64,000 bases of DNA from Lewinellaceae bacterium. Its GTDB lineage: Bacteria; Bacteroidota; Bacteroidia; Chitinophagales; Saprospiraceae. The DNA lies in the NCBI GenBank assembly GCA_020636075.1, contig JACJYO010000003.1, forward strand, positions 744,001-808,000. Direction: 5' to 3'. Made by a program: the position numbers and the translations under genes. The notes beneath the pieces are model-generated. The model saw nothing but the letters and a program-made list of their open reading frames with translations. It was not told the DNA's origin and ran no database searches. This document shows, piece after piece, positions 9,719 to 19,727 of the stretch. Position 1 is the stretch's first letter. Each line of letters opens with the position of its first letter.

Positions 9719-9786
9719 CAAAGTTGTAGGAAGCGCCTAAGAAGCGCTTGCACACATGGTGCAAATGCTTGACCTATTGGTGCATG
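9719..9786 (-). promoter_or_regulatory. susC promoter with HTCS-type operator (copy 2 of a 40-bp repeat)
   Basis: On the minus strand the 40-bp element 9747-9786 holds two TGCACCA half-sites in direct repeat, 21 bp apart. Twenty nt past it is CAACTTTG (9719-9726), one mismatch from the Bacteroidota -7 box TAnnTTTG. The same element and the same spacing occur before the caspase gene (12659-12726). Two half-sites two helical turns apart suit an AraC-family dimer such as the HTCS output domain. Confidence 0.65.
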
Positions 9787-9807
9787 GCCTGATTTGACGG
9801 GTTATTC

Positions 9808-12627
9808 TTACTCTGATTCCGGGAAATATTGTTGTAGCAGTTGCGTAAAGCGTGGCTTATTCCGCTCGGGATCCCACAAGGGGTCAGTATCCAGTTTGTT
9901 TTTGCTGATAGCCCTTTTCTTCAGGCTCAGTTCCAGCCAGTTGAACGCCTTAGATTTCCTGCCGATCTGTAAATAAGCCTGAGCTAAAGAATAATAGGCA
10001 ATATGGAAGTCTTCGCTTATTTTCAAGGTTTCCTTGTACTTCTGGATAGCGCGCTTAGGTCGGTTAAGGAGATAGTGTTGAATCCCACCTGTGTGATACT
10101 TTAATGCAGGATTGTCGGGGAATCGCTTTGCAGCGCTTTCAAACAGATATAATGCTTCGTCATGTAGCTGGTGAATAATAGCTAATTCCAGTGTATTTTT
10201 AATGAAGTGATAGAGCGTCCTTTCATCAAAACAGGCATCCATCATCTTATTAAACCAGAAATTTGCCGTTTCATAGTCGCCCTTTTTGAAGGCTATCAAG
10301 AATGGCCCGTCATAAAGCGTTGCGAAAGAGGCCTGGAAATTCTTTGAGGAATCTAAATCCATTGCCTCGCTGAATAATTGTTCAGCTTCCATATAATTTC
10401 CCAAGATGTAAGAAATGAGGCCACGCTCATGAACGGATCCCCTATATAAATCTTTATAAACACTTTGAGAAAAAAAGGTATTGGGCAATAGTTTCAGCTT
10501 ATTGAAAAACTGTGTGGCAGCATTATAATTACCTGCAAGAAGGTTTTGAGAAATACTTATTGACAGGTATTTCGCAGTATCGGAATAGAATATATCTCCT
10601 ATAGATCTATCAAGCTTATCAACAAAGTTTTTTGTGGCCTTACCCATTACATCCAGATACTTCGTTTTCTCATATGACAAAAGATAAACTTCTGCACAAG
10701 GCCAAAAGTCCCAATATTGAAGAAACATAGAATCCGGAATATTGTGCAGGAGTTTCTCCACCAAGAATTCTGCTTTATTATATTCTCCTCTACTCAAAAT
10801 ATATTGCAGGTAATGCCGTGAACAACCTGCACAACCAGATGCAATTGCGTATTCAGCAAGTTGCGCGCCCAAGCGATAATCTCTTTCACTAAAGACTGAG
10901 GTTTCAATATACTGCTTTATGTCAAGGGTATCCGTTGGCAAAGACCGAATAATTAAATCTTTATAGAGTATCACATCTACAGACCAATAAACGGTATAAT
11001 AATTCGGTTTATATTTAAGCGCTTTTTCTAAACATTTAAAAGCATTCTCTTTATTGCCCATAGATGCATAACACTGAGCTAAAAAGGCATATTCAAAAGC
11101 CCAGGTTGGAACCAGTTCAATAGATTTGAGATATAATTTTTCCGCTCGGGGATAATCTTTTAACGTCGTGCGTGCATGAGCGGCTTCTAATGCATAAAGG
11201 ACAGGCAGGTTTTTGTTAAAGGTATATGCACTATCCAATAAACTCATAAACTCCTCATCTTGCTTAGAAGTGATTGTTCCCTGTTGGGCAAGTTTGAACC
11301 GTATTGGCACTGCTTTAAAAAAATATTCCTTAGCCTTCAGGTCTTTATATAAATAATGCGATTCACCTAATATAGAAGCAGCTTTAGCCATATAGCCAGG
11401 CACATTTACATTAGTCGGTTGAATTTCCGGAATCTCTGACAACATCCATTTATTGACATACTGCTGCCCTTCATCAACCAATGCAGCAACATAAGTCCGT
11501 TTGATATGCCCGTGTAGCTTTTGGATACTCGTATCCTGGATCAATAATTCAAAACAGACATCAGCCGTCCGCCTGCTGCTATCTTCTGCCACCATCAATT
11601 CCTTGCGCTCGATAGCGGCCAAAAAATCGGCATAGGTTTGTTGAATTGCACTGTCTGCTTCAGCCAATATGTCTTCCACTATACCACGCATATTGCCGGC
11701 AGAGATTTGGGATAGTTCGCCGGCTTTTTGATCTTTCCAGGCTTTCAGTACGGCAGGGTCGACAGCAGCCAGCACGGCCGCATTGGAGCCTATAACCTGC
11801 GGCGTCTGTTTTATAGGCGCTACCTGCGGTGTGACGTGATCTTCCAGGTAACGGCGTGCCTCAAGCACGGTCACTTCCCGATTTGTATCCAAATCAGCCA
11901 GGCCATAGAGGCCGTCAATGAGGTGATAGGAGAAAGCACCGTGCCCGCCGCCCCAATCAGGACCTTCAATGCTGACTTCATCCTGCTCGCAAGAGATTAA
12001 TTTCGTAGTGTTGGCCATTGCATGTGCCAGGTTGGCTGTGGTGATACCCGGACCATTGTGCTCCGCGCCGGCGAGTTTTCCTGAGCGGCAGGCATCGGTA
12101 ATGAGTAATACGCGGGATTTTTTCGTAATTGTCAAGGTTTTGAGAATACTCTGCAAATGGTTCAATTCAAGTGTACCGCCGGCCATATAGCCATACGGAA
12201 GCGCATCCCAGCAAAGCAGAAAACCCAACTGGTCAAACAGCTGAACTTCGATATCACCATGCCCACTGAAGAAAATGATCGCCTGGTCGCCTTCCTGGCT
12301 TTCCTCCGTCAGCCAGTATAAGCTCATGACCACCTTACCTTTTGTCGCATTTTCATTGAGCAATAATTTGATATTATCCTCGGGAAGGCTCCCCCCCGCC
12401 GGCGAGCGCAGCCAATCGGCAAAGGTCTTGGCATCCTTGTCGGCGTATTGCAGGTCGGGAATTTGCTGGTAGTCGGAGATGCCGACAACCACGGCGCGGG
12501 TGGTACCCTTGGCTGTCGGCTGTTGGCTGTTGTTTGATACAGGTGTGGCGCCTTTGTCGTCAATTTGCGCTAAGCTGCCAATGGGCACCAGGAAAACCAG
12601 GGTTGCCAACAAAATCAGATACTTCAT
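9808..12627 (-). CDS. Exported caspase-like (peptidase C14) protease with TPR repeats
   Basis: The start chosen is the ATG at 12627 (MKYLILLATLVFLVPIGSLA), which gives a clean signal peptide and 939 residues. Upstream in-frame codons would run through the operator. Residues 42-190 form a caspase/metacaspase p20 fold: AVVVGISDY at 45, the catalytic His in FFSGHGD (His123) and the catalytic Cys in LLITDACRSG (Cys180). A p10-like SYHLIDGLYGLAD segment follows. From about residue 330 the protein is helical, with several TPRs (for example AEKLYLKSIELVPTWAFEYAFLAQ and a C-terminal pair). The signal peptide implies a periplasmic or surface location. The gene lies between the hybrid sensor and susC and carries the same promoter-operator as susC, so it is probably made when the transporter is. 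The target protein is unknown. Confidence 0.85.
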   Translation of the reverse strand: MKYLILLATLVFLVPIGSLAQIDDKGATPVSNNSQQPTAKGTTRAVVVGISDYQQIPDLQYADKDAKTFADWLRSPAGGSLPEDNIKLLLNENATKGKVVMSLYWLTEESQEGDQAIIFFSGHGDIEVQLFDQLGFLLCWDALPYGYMAGGTLELNHLQSILKTLTITKKSRVLLITDACRSGKLAGAEHNGPGITTANLAHAMANTTKLISCEQDEVSIEGPDWGGGHGAFSYHLIDGLYGLADLDTNREVTVLEARRYLEDHVTPQVAPIKQTPQVIGSNAAVLAAVDPAVLKAWKDQKAGELSQISAGNMRGIVEDILAEADSAIQQTYADFLAAIERKELMVAEDSSRRTADVCFELLIQDTSIQKLHGHIKRTYVAALVDEGQQYVNKWMLSEIPEIQPTNVNVPGYMAKAASILGESHYLYKDLKAKEYFFKAVPIRFKLAQQGTITSKQDEEFMSLLDSAYTFNKNLPVLYALEAAHARTTLKDYPRAEKLYLKSIELVPTWAFEYAFLAQCYASMGNKENAFKCLEKALKYKPNYYTVYWSVDVILYKDLIIRSLPTDTLDIKQYIETSVFSERDYRLGAQLAEYAIASGCAGCSRHYLQYILSRGEYNKAEFLVEKLLHNIPDSMFLQYWDFWPCAEVYLLSYEKTKYLDVMGKATKNFVDKLDRSIGDIFYSDTAKYLSISISQNLLAGNYNAATQFFNKLKLLPNTFFSQSVYKDLYRGSVHERGLISYILGNYMEAEQLFSEAMDLDSSKNFQASFATLYDGPFLIAFKKGDYETANFWFNKMMDACFDERTLYHFIKNTLELAIIHQLHDEALYLFESAAKRFPDNPALKYHTGGIQHYLLNRPKRAIQKYKETLKISEDFHIAYYSLAQAYLQIGRKSKAFNWLELSLKKRAISKNKLDTDPLWDPERNKPRFTQLLQQYFPESE

Positions 12628-12658
12628 AGTTTGGGCGTTTTGCGATTTGCCAGTATTG

Positions 12659-12726
12659 CAAAGTTGACGGCAGGGTAGAATGCTCCCTTGCACACTTGGT
12701 GCAAATGCTTGACCTATTGGTGCATG
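12659..12726 (-). promoter_or_regulatory. Caspase-gene promoter with HTCS-type operator (copy 1 of a 40-bp repeat)
   Basis: Element 12687-12726 equals that at 9747-9786 with one mismatch. TGCACCA half-sites on the minus strand start 21 bp apart. A CAACTTTG -7-like box at 12659-12666 follows at exactly 20 nt, as before susC. The predicted transcript starts about 25 nt before the ATG at 12627. Confidence 0.65.
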
Positions 12727-12734
12727 TTGGAAAA

Positions 12735-15700
12735 TCAACGCAGGGCACTCGGGGCAAGCCCAAACACTTCTGTAAATACCCGGGTGAAATACGCGGGACT
12801 GGTGAAGCCCACCTCATAAGCAATCTCGGAGATCGTGAGATCAGTAGTACGCAAGAGCTCCCGGGCATAATAAAGCCGGATGGAGCGGATGAAAATGGTG
12901 GTCGATTGGCCGGTCAGGGCTTTTAACTTGCGGAAGAGTTGCGACCGGCTCATGTGCAGGGCTCTGCACAACTGGGCTAATCCATAGTCGGCATCGGAGA
13001 TATTCTCCTCAATCAATTGCCGGATTTTGCTCAAAAATTCGTCTTCGATGGTATTTCGACCTGCATCTTCAATACTGCTCCCTGGATACTTGCTGTAACG
13101 ATCCTGTAAGGTGCGCCGCAATTCTATCAGTTTTTTCAACCGGATAGTCAGCTCTTCCCGGTTAAACGGTTTGGCCAGGTAGGCATCGGCACCAAGTTCG
13201 AGCCCTTCCAATTTGGATTCCATATCTGCCTTGGCGGTCAGAAGGATGATCGGGATATGACTGGTGCGCACATCCTTTTTTAGGGTTTGACACACCTCAA
13301 AACCGTCCTTTTGGGGCATCATAACGTCGCTAATAACAACGTCGGGCACCAACTCGATAGCCTTGTCAATGCCTAGTTGGCCGTTTGCGGCTGTGATCAG
13401 TTGATATGTTCCGTGCAGGCAACTAACCAGATAGCGCACAACATCCGGGTTATCCTCGATTATAAGCAATAAAGGGAGCCTTCCATTTCCAGGCAGTGCT
13501 TCCAGTTCTTCAGCCAGGGAGGCTTCTTCTACAAATGGCTGAACCTGTGCTTTGAGCGGCAACACTTCTTTCTGTACAAATTCGGGAGCTTCCTGCCGGA
13601 TCGGCAAAAGCACCGTGAAAGTACTGCCTTTAGTGCGCTGGCTTTCGACCCGGATCGTGCCACCCAAAAGTTTGACCAGTTCTTTAGTGAGGGCAAGGCC
13701 GATGCCTGAGCCCTCTACCCGTCGTGTACTGGCACTATCTACCTGATAGAAACGATCAAATATCCGCTCGAGGTCCTTATCTGGAATGCCAATACCCGTA
13801 TCACGGACCTTTACCTCAAGGAAGGGGCTTTCCTGATGTTCAATTCGCTGTACCTGGATGTAAACATTCCCACCTTCCGGGGTATATTTTACAGCATTGG
13901 AAAGTAGGTTGGAAACGATGTTGAGTAGTTTTTCCGGATCAAAATCCATCGCGAAAGTAATCTCAGCAGATAAAAAATGAATATCGACATTCTTGCTTTC
14001 CGCGAAGGAATGGAAGGATTCGGCGATGTAGCGCAGGTAAAGGACCACATCGCTGTTAAACATTTGGAGCGGCATATTACCCGATTCAATTTTGGACAGG
14101 TCGAGCATCTGATTGATGAGGTGTAGCAGGTGCTGCCCGTTGCGGCGTATCATGTGTACGCCCTTCAGAAACCATGCTTTCGGTTCGTTTTCCATTTGAT
14201 CAGTCATACCGAGAATAATGGTCAGGGGCGTACGGAATTCGTGGGTAATATTGGTGTAGAGCCGAGTCTTAACGGTATCGAGTTCCTTAAGTTGCCGGAC
14301 TTCAGCTTTGGCCAATTGCCGCCTGAGTTCATACCGGCGGAGGCTTAGGAGGATACCACTGATAGCCAGCAGATAAATCATATATGCCCACCAGGTTCGG
14401 TACCAGGGCGGAAGGATGTTCAGGGTAATTTGCAAGCTTTTATTTTCCGGTGTCCATATGCCATCGGCATTGGCGGCTATGACTTGAAAGGTATAGGTAC
14501 CGGGCAATAGATTGGTGTAGGTAACCTGGCGATCATCACTTCCGGTTTCCACCCATTTTTTTTCAAAACCCAATAGGCGGTGGCGGTATTTGATGCGGTC
14601 GGCGTGCAGGAAATGAAGTGCTGAAAATTCAAATTCTATTACATTTTCTTTAAAAGGAATAGATATCGTTTTAACCAGTTCATATGCCTGCTCAAGCGCG
14701 TGGGTTTCATTAAATACCTTAAAGTTTGTGAGATAAACTTTCGGAGCAAGGGTGTCCTTCCGGAACACAATTTCGTTTGGATAAAAGGAGTAGAAACCAT
14801 TGGTTCCGCCAAAGGTTACCCTGCCATCTTTTCCCAGCGTTCCACTCCAGTAGGTGAAGTTTTCAATACCCTCCCACGCGGTTTGACACTGGTACGTTGA
14901 ACCATCGTATTTGCAAATTTTCCCATCACCGGTGAACCAGATATTACCTTTCAAGTCAGGGGTAATGCTCAAAACAGTTTTTAAGGGGAATCCTTCTTTC
15001 CGGGTAAGGCGCTTACCGGTTTTTTTTGCCGCATCGATTATGATCACACCGTTATTGGTTCCCACCCAAATCTTGTTGCCCGGCACAGATTTATATTGCC
15101 AGGTCTTGGTTGATTTTATTGAACTTGGATGCCCGGGGCGATCTGGTTCTGCCGTGAATTTTTCACGGTGTTTTTCAAAACAGGCGATATGACGGGTGCC
15201 TTGAATTCTCGTAGTAAACCAAATATTACCATCTTCGGACTGATCCATTGATCCAATGAGATTATCGTCTACCCAAGGGAGGTCGTCCTTAGGATGGAAC
15301 CACGTTCGCGTATAAGTAAACCGGTTTATCCGGCATAATCCAAATTCACTGGAAAACCATAAGTACTGGTGGTCTATTCGATCTGAAAGGATCAGGCTAG
15401 GGTACGCCAATCTCAAAGAATCGCCAAGGTTGATGAGGCGAGGTTTTTTTTGACCTTTTTCAAATTTGTATAACCCATTATTCAGTGTGATTACCCAAAT
15501 AGCACCATCCGGGTCCACGCAAAAGTTTTTGACTTTTTTGCTAATGGAATTGGGCCCTGACCCGAGCAGGATATGGAATTCGCTTTCGAGCCCGGGACTG
15601 TAAATGAGGTCTCCATCATAAGCGCGAATCCAAAATCCACCCTGCGAATCTTGCAATATCCGGTGTGTATAATTTAAAAGCCGGCGAGGACCCGGATCCA

Positions 15701-16757
15701 GTTGATAGAACGGGAAGCTTTGTTGGCCAATATTAGTTTTGCTAATTCCTCGCTGGGTTCCGATCCAAAGATTATCAAACCGGTCGAATAAAAGTGTGCG
15801 CACGGAATTATAAACTAAACTATACGGGTTATCAGGGTCATTCGTATAATGGGTTAAACGGCCATTTTTCCATAGGACTAATCCATAATTTTCGATGCCG
15901 AGCCAAAGGTCATTTTCCTTGCCGATTTTAAGTGCTAGTATGACAAGATCAACTGTAATTGGTAATTCAATTTTTGAAAATGATTTTCCATTCGGATCAA
16001 AGACCCAAAGCCCATCGGAGGTGGCTAACAAAAACGTACCATCAGTATTGGCTACGGCATGCAGGATTTGAAATTCTATCTTGGAATTTTTCCATTTGTC
16101 CGGCAACAATTGTTTAGCAGTAAAATCCGGTTGTACCAGCCAAAGTCCGTCCCTGGTCGCAGCGTAAATCACCATTCCGCTACTTTCCAGGATGGTTGTG
16201 ATACCAATTTGGTACTGACCTTTCAGTTCCAGATCTATCCCCTGAATAATGCGGGGGGGGCTTGAATCCGGGTCTTCCAAAACAAACAAATGTGCTTCGT
16301 CGCCAAACCAAATACGACCCCTCGAATCTTCCAGTATAGATAAAACACCGTAGTCATCTTTGTTTTTTGAAGTTTTGGCATAGCGTCTCCTGCATTGATT
16401 CGTTTCTTTATTATAGGTAAATAAACCATTGCTTGCGCCTACCCAAATCCTTTTTTTAGAATCCTCAAACATTGCATAGACAGTACCGATTGATATATTG
16501 GATGAGTCATTTGTCGCCAGCCGAAACGGCATTATTTTATATCCGTCAAACCGCTGTAACCGGCTACCCCCGATCCAGATAAACCCACAACTATCCTCCA
16601 AAAAGACATTAGCACGTTGTCTCCCCATTTCTTCAAAAACCAGCTGGCGGGAAAGCCTGGCCTGCTGGGCAGGCAAAACTATTGGGAATAACAAGACCAA
16701 CTGGACCAATCGAATTATCTTCCAAGTTGATCGTATGTTGTTTTTTGATAGTTCCAC
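12735..16757 (-). CDS. Hybrid two-component sensor/AraC-type regulator (HTCS)
   Basis: 1340 residues in one chain. An N-terminal membrane-targeting stretch (about 14-30) is followed by a periplasmic double propeller of Reg_prop repeats with motifs such as ILEDSRGRIWFGD and LLFDRFDNLWIGT. A Y_Y_Y domain lies near 690-780 (YRHRLLGFEKKW, PGTYTFQVIAANADGIW), and a transmembrane helix at WWAYMIYLLAISGILLSL. The HisKA motif is THEFRTPLT (phospho-His about 838) and the HATPase N-box is NIVSNLLSNAVKYTPEGG. The receiver has the acceptor Asp in VISDVMMPQKDGFE (about 1144), and an AraC HTH runs from about 1238 to the end. This is the regulator type of polysaccharide utilisation loci. It precedes the caspase and susCD genes on the same strand and is the natural candidate for the repeated operator. 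Confidence 0.95.
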   Translation of the reverse strand: MELSKNNIRSTWKIIRLVQLVLLFPIVLPAQQARLSRQLVFEEMGRQRANVFLEDSCGFIWIGGSRLQRFDGYKIMPFRLATNDSSNISIGTVYAMFEDSKKRIWVGASNGLFTYNKETNQCRRRYAKTSKNKDDYGVLSILEDSRGRIWFGDEAHLFVLEDPDSSPPRIIQGIDLELKGQYQIGITTILESSGMVIYAATRDGLWLVQPDFTAKQLLPDKWKNSKIEFQILHAVANTDGTFLLATSDGLWVFDPNGKSFSKIELPITVDLVILALKIGKENDLWLGIENYGLVLWKNGRLTHYTNDPDNPYSLVYNSVRTLLFDRFDNLWIGTQRGISKTNIGQQSFPFYQLDPGPRRLLNYTHRILQDSQGGFWIRAYDGDLIYSPGLESEFHILLGSGPNSISKKVKNFCVDPDGAIWVITLNNGLYKFEKGQKKPRLINLGDSLRLAYPSLILSDRIDHQYLWFSSEFGLCRINRFTYTRTWFHPKDDLPWVDDNLIGSMDQSEDGNIWFTTRIQGTRHIACFEKHREKFTAEPDRPGHPSSIKSTKTWQYKSVPGNKIWVGTNNGVIIIDAAKKTGKRLTRKEGFPLKTVLSITPDLKGNIWFTGDGKICKYDGSTYQCQTAWEGIENFTYWSGTLGKDGRVTFGGTNGFYSFYPNEIVFRKDTLAPKVYLTNFKVFNETHALEQAYELVKTISIPFKENVIEFEFSALHFLHADRIKYRHRLLGFEKKWVETGSDDRQVTYTNLLPGTYTFQVIAANADGIWTPENKSLQITLNILPPWYRTWWAYMIYLLAISGILLSLRRYELRRQLAKAEVRQLKELDTVKTRLYTNITHEFRTPLTIILGMTDQMENEPKAWFLKGVHMIRRNGQHLLHLINQMLDLSKIESGNMPLQMFNSDVVLYLRYIAESFHSFAESKNVDIHFLSAEITFAMDFDPEKLLNIVSNLLSNAVKYTPEGGNVYIQVQRIEHQESPFLEVKVRDTGIGIPDKDLERIFDRFYQVDSASTRRVEGSGIGLALTKELVKLLGGTIRVESQRTKGSTFTVLLPIRQEAPEFVQKEVLPLKAQVQPFVEEASLAEELEALPGNGRLPLLLIIEDNPDVVRYLVSCLHGTYQLITAANGQLGIDKAIELVPDVVISDVMMPQKDGFEVCQTLKKDVRTSHIPIILLTAKADMESKLEGLELGADAYLAKPFNREELTIRLKKLIELRRTLQDRYSKYPGSSIEDAGRNTIEDEFLSKIRQLIEENISDADYGLAQLCRALHMSRSQLFRKLKALTGQSTTIFIRSIRLYYARELLRTTDLTISEIAYEVGFTSPAYFTRVFTEVFGLAPSALR

Positions 16758-16843
16758 GGTCAGTAGTTTTCTATTTTGGTTTTTTCAATTTCAATGTGGG
16801 GAAGTTTTCTCCTGCAATGCTTTTTGTGCTTTCGCGAAATACT

Positions 16844-16936
16844 TCAGTATCGGCCGTTTACTCCGCTAAGGCCTTTTTGCGCCAGAAGAAAGAAAGGAAT
16901 ATAAATCAGGAGGGCAATGGACAGGTAGTGTTTCAT
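16844..16936 (-). CDS. Possible 30-residue peptide with signal-peptide character
   Basis: An ATG at 16936 opens MKHYLSIALLIYIPFFLLAQ and ends after GVNGRY at 16844, 87 nt before the HTCS start. The 20-residue hydrophobic N-terminus ending in LLAQ is a perfect Bacteroidota signal peptide with almost no mature part. It may be a leader peptide, a secreted peptide, or the remnant of a lost exported gene. The remaining 16758-17157 shows nothing else. Confidence 0.25.
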   Translation of the reverse strand: MKHYLSIALLIYIPFFLLAQKGLSGVNGRY

Positions 16937-17157
16937 CGTGGTTTGGGTTTGTAAAGTCTAACTATACTAAAGGTAGTCATTTCCCCAAAAAGGTAACCAG
17001 CTAAGCTATGAATCCCGATTCCAAGGAAATCTTATCAGGGAGAAAATCGAAAGGATGCCCGGTTTTATACATCTGATTTGCAAAACCATCCTGATTGCCT
17101 GTACTTTCGCGAACCCGCTGTTCGGAGCACTTCCGGTAAAATATAGTAAAACCCACC

Positions 17158-19722
17158 ATGCAAACACCCACACAAAAAAAACGCCGCCCTTTCTGGCTCC
17201 GTTTCCTTATCGGCGCCGGCATTACGATCGGCCTCCTCGTTCTTATCCTTTTCCTGGTTGCCGCTTTTTTCAACAAACAAATCAGCCGGCAGGTGCTGAA
17301 CGAGTTGGGTAAAAATCTCAAAACCGAACTCCAGGTCGGCGATACCCAACTCTCCCTGCTCAAAGGTTTTCCCAATGCTTCCGTCAACCTCACCGACGTG
17401 CGGCTCAAGGATGCTTTCGGCGACTACCTGCTTGCCGCCCGTGAAATATCCTTTCGCTTCAAACTCACCAGCCTTTTTGGCGACCGCATCGAGATCAAAG
17501 ACATGCGCATCAGCGGTGGCGGCATCCGCATTCGTATCACCGAACGCGGCCTGGCCAATTACGAGATATTTAAAGACTCCGGCGCCGATGAAAACAGTGC
17601 CCTGCGCATCGCCCTCGAAAATGCCGAGTTGAAAAACCTGCTGATCTCATTCCAAAATGCCCGAACCAAGCAAATCGCCGAAGTCAACCTGCGCACCGCC
17701 GGCTTTGCCGGCAATTTTTCTTCCGAAAAATTCGACCTCTCCAGCCAGGCCGACTTCACGGTGTCGCGGCTCCAAATGGATAAAAGCCGCTACCTGCTCG
17801 GCGAAAATATCCAGTACAACGCCGTCATCGACGTCGACCTCGCCAAAGACCTCTACGATTTCCAACGCGTCGACCTCACCGTGGGCGGCAATACCTTCGC
17901 CGTGGAAGGCATCGCCGTGGACAAACCGGCGTACACCGACCTGAACCTGAAATTTCTCAGCAAGGAGGGCGATATCTCTGTCATTTTCGACTTGTTGCCC
18001 GAGCCCTACCACAGCTATTTCAACGATTTTCAAAGTAGCGGCACCTACGATTTTACCGGCTTCGTCCTGGGCCGGGCTGGGAAAACACAGACGCCGACGA
18101 TCGGCGCCGAGGTCGCGTTGCGCAACGGCCAACTTTTGTCTGAAAAACTGCAAAGCCCGCTGCGCAATGTATCTTTCAAGGCTACCTACAGCGCTCCGCC
18201 GGGCGGCTCCGGCATTTTTGAAATTGCCGATTTTAAGGGCAGTTTCGGGGGGGAGCCCCTCGACCTTGCTCTGAAAATTACGCAACTTGATGACCCTGTG
18301 GTGGACTTCCAGTGCCACGGCGCCTTACCCCTGGCCGCCGGCTTCGGTCTGCTCGACAATCCCGATGTCACGGGAGGCGACGGTGTCGTGCGGCTCAACA
18401 GCCTCAGCCTGCAGGGGCGCTATGCTGATATGATTGACATGGGCAGGGTCAATGCCGTGCAGGCCAGCGGCGAAGTGCAGTTTGAGGAGGCTGGTATTGT
18501 GTACAAAAATGTGCCGCTGACTGTGCGCTCGGGACATCTGCGCCTCGAAAACAACCTTTTCACACTCGACAGCATGCTCATTCAGGCCGGGAACAGTGAT
18601 TTCAGCTTGCACGGTAGCGCCCGCAACCTGCTCCCCGTCTTGTTTGCCGACTCCTTGAACACCGCGGACGCCCTGCTCGAATTCAATGCCGGACTATACA
18701 GCCGCACCCTCGATCTGACCCAACTGATCGATCTCTTTTCTGTTCAAGAGACTCAAGTGGCCGGCGGTCAACCAGAACTCGACTCCCTGCGTACCGCCGG
18801 GAATGTAGACCGCCAGCAACTGACGGACAAACTCAAGGGTGCTTTTGAGGCAACGATCGAGCATCTGGAGTATGAAAAAATCAGGGTCGATTATTTTGCC
18901 GGCCACCTGGCTTTCGATCACAACCAACTCGTGATCAAAGGCGATGCCAGAACGATGGACGGCGTGGTCAATCTGGACGGCATCGCGCATTTTGCCATTA
19001 GCCCAACCCTGCAAATGAAAGTGATCGCCAAATACCTGGATCTGCAAACCTGCATGGAGCAGTGCAACAACTTTGGCCAGGGAGTGATCACCGATGCAAA
19101 CCTCCGGGGCCGCCTCTCGGGCCGCGTGGTGGTGTGGGCTTTCTGGAACGAGCGCAATGATTTCCTGCTGGATAAACTTCGCGCCTATGCCGACATTCAG
19201 GCTACCAATGGCCAACTGCTCAACCTGAAAATGCTGGAAGATTTTTCTTCCTTCGTACATATCGAAGACTTGCGCGACGTGCGCTTTACCGGTATGCAGA
19301 ATTACCTGGAAATCAGCAAGGGCCGGCTCTACCTGCCGGTGATGTTCATTCAAAACAATGCCCTCAACCTGACACTCTCCGGGACGCACACGTTTGACAA
19401 TGATATTGATTACAAAATCAAGGTCAACGTCGGCCAAACACTCTGGAATCGCATCAAAGGCAAGGATGACAACTTCGATCCATTGCCGCAAAAAAAAGGT
19501 TGGTTCAATGCGTATTACTCTATCATGGGTAACCTCAACAAATACGATATGAAAAAGGGGAAGAAAGAGGTGCAGACGGCCTTTGAGCGCAGTGAAGCCC
19601 GCAAACAACTCATTGCCGCGGCCATCGACCAGGAATTTACCGGTGTGTATACCCGCCCGCCCATCGAGGACGATAACGAATTTCTGGATGAAATCGTAGG
19701 GGGCGCCGGGCGACCCAAGTGA
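17158..19722 (+). CDS. AsmA-family membrane-anchored protein (TamB/YhdP-like)
   Basis: 854 residues. A basic N-terminus (MQTPTQKKRRPFWLRF) precedes one transmembrane helix at about 20-42 (LIGAGITIGLLVLILFLVAA). An AsmA-type N-domain follows (LKTELQVGDTQLSLLKGFPN, then LTDVRLKDAFGDYLL and ISGGGIRIRITERGLANY). A long beta-helical, repetitive periplasmic region runs to an AsmA_2-like C-terminal domain with IQATNGQLLNLKMLEDFSSF and LTLSGTHTFDNDIDYKIKV. Such proteins bridge the envelope and are linked to lipid transport and outer-membrane homeostasis. The gene stands alone, divergent from the HTCS, and its transcript probably ends at the hairpin at 19879-19910. Confidence 0.85.
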   Translation: MQTPTQKKRRPFWLRFLIGAGITIGLLVLILFLVAAFFNKQISRQVLNELGKNLKTELQVGDTQLSLLKGFPNASVNLTDVRLKDAFGDYLLAAREISFRFKLTSLFGDRIEIKDMRISGGGIRIRITERGLANYEIFKDSGADENSALRIALENAELKNLLISFQNARTKQIAEVNLRTAGFAGNFSSEKFDLSSQADFTVSRLQMDKSRYLLGENIQYNAVIDVDLAKDLYDFQRVDLTVGGNTFAVEGIAVDKPAYTDLNLKFLSKEGDISVIFDLLPEPYHSYFNDFQSSGTYDFTGFVLGRAGKTQTPTIGAEVALRNGQLLSEKLQSPLRNVSFKATYSAPPGGSGIFEIADFKGSFGGEPLDLALKITQLDDPVVDFQCHGALPLAAGFGLLDNPDVTGGDGVVRLNSLSLQGRYADMIDMGRVNAVQASGEVQFEEAGIVYKNVPLTVRSGHLRLENNLFTLDSMLIQAGNSDFSLHGSARNLLPVLFADSLNTADALLEFNAGLYSRTLDLTQLIDLFSVQETQVAGGQPELDSLRTAGNVDRQQLTDKLKGAFEATIEHLEYEKIRVDYFAGHLAFDHNQLVIKGDARTMDGVVNLDGIAHFAISPTLQMKVIAKYLDLQTCMEQCNNFGQGVITDANLRGRLSGRVVVWAFWNERNDFLLDKLRAYADIQATNGQLLNLKMLEDFSSFVHIEDLRDVRFTGMQNYLEISKGRLYLPVMFIQNNALNLTLSGTHTFDNDIDYKIKVNVGQTLWNRIKGKDDNFDPLPQKKGWFNAYYSIMGNLNKYDMKKGKKEVQTAFERSEARKQLIAAAIDQEFTGVYTRPPIEDDNEFLDEIVGGAGRPK

Positions 19723-19727
19723 GAGTA

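Noticed and set aside
9747..12726. Treating the 40-bp repeat pair as insertion-sequence ends or attachment sites
   Set aside because: Direct orientation, no transposase or recombinase between, and identical placement relative to two -7 boxes fit an operator better.
18694..19608. Minus-strand frame of 304 codons inside the AsmA-like gene
   Set aside because: Antisense shadow of the coding strand, no motif.
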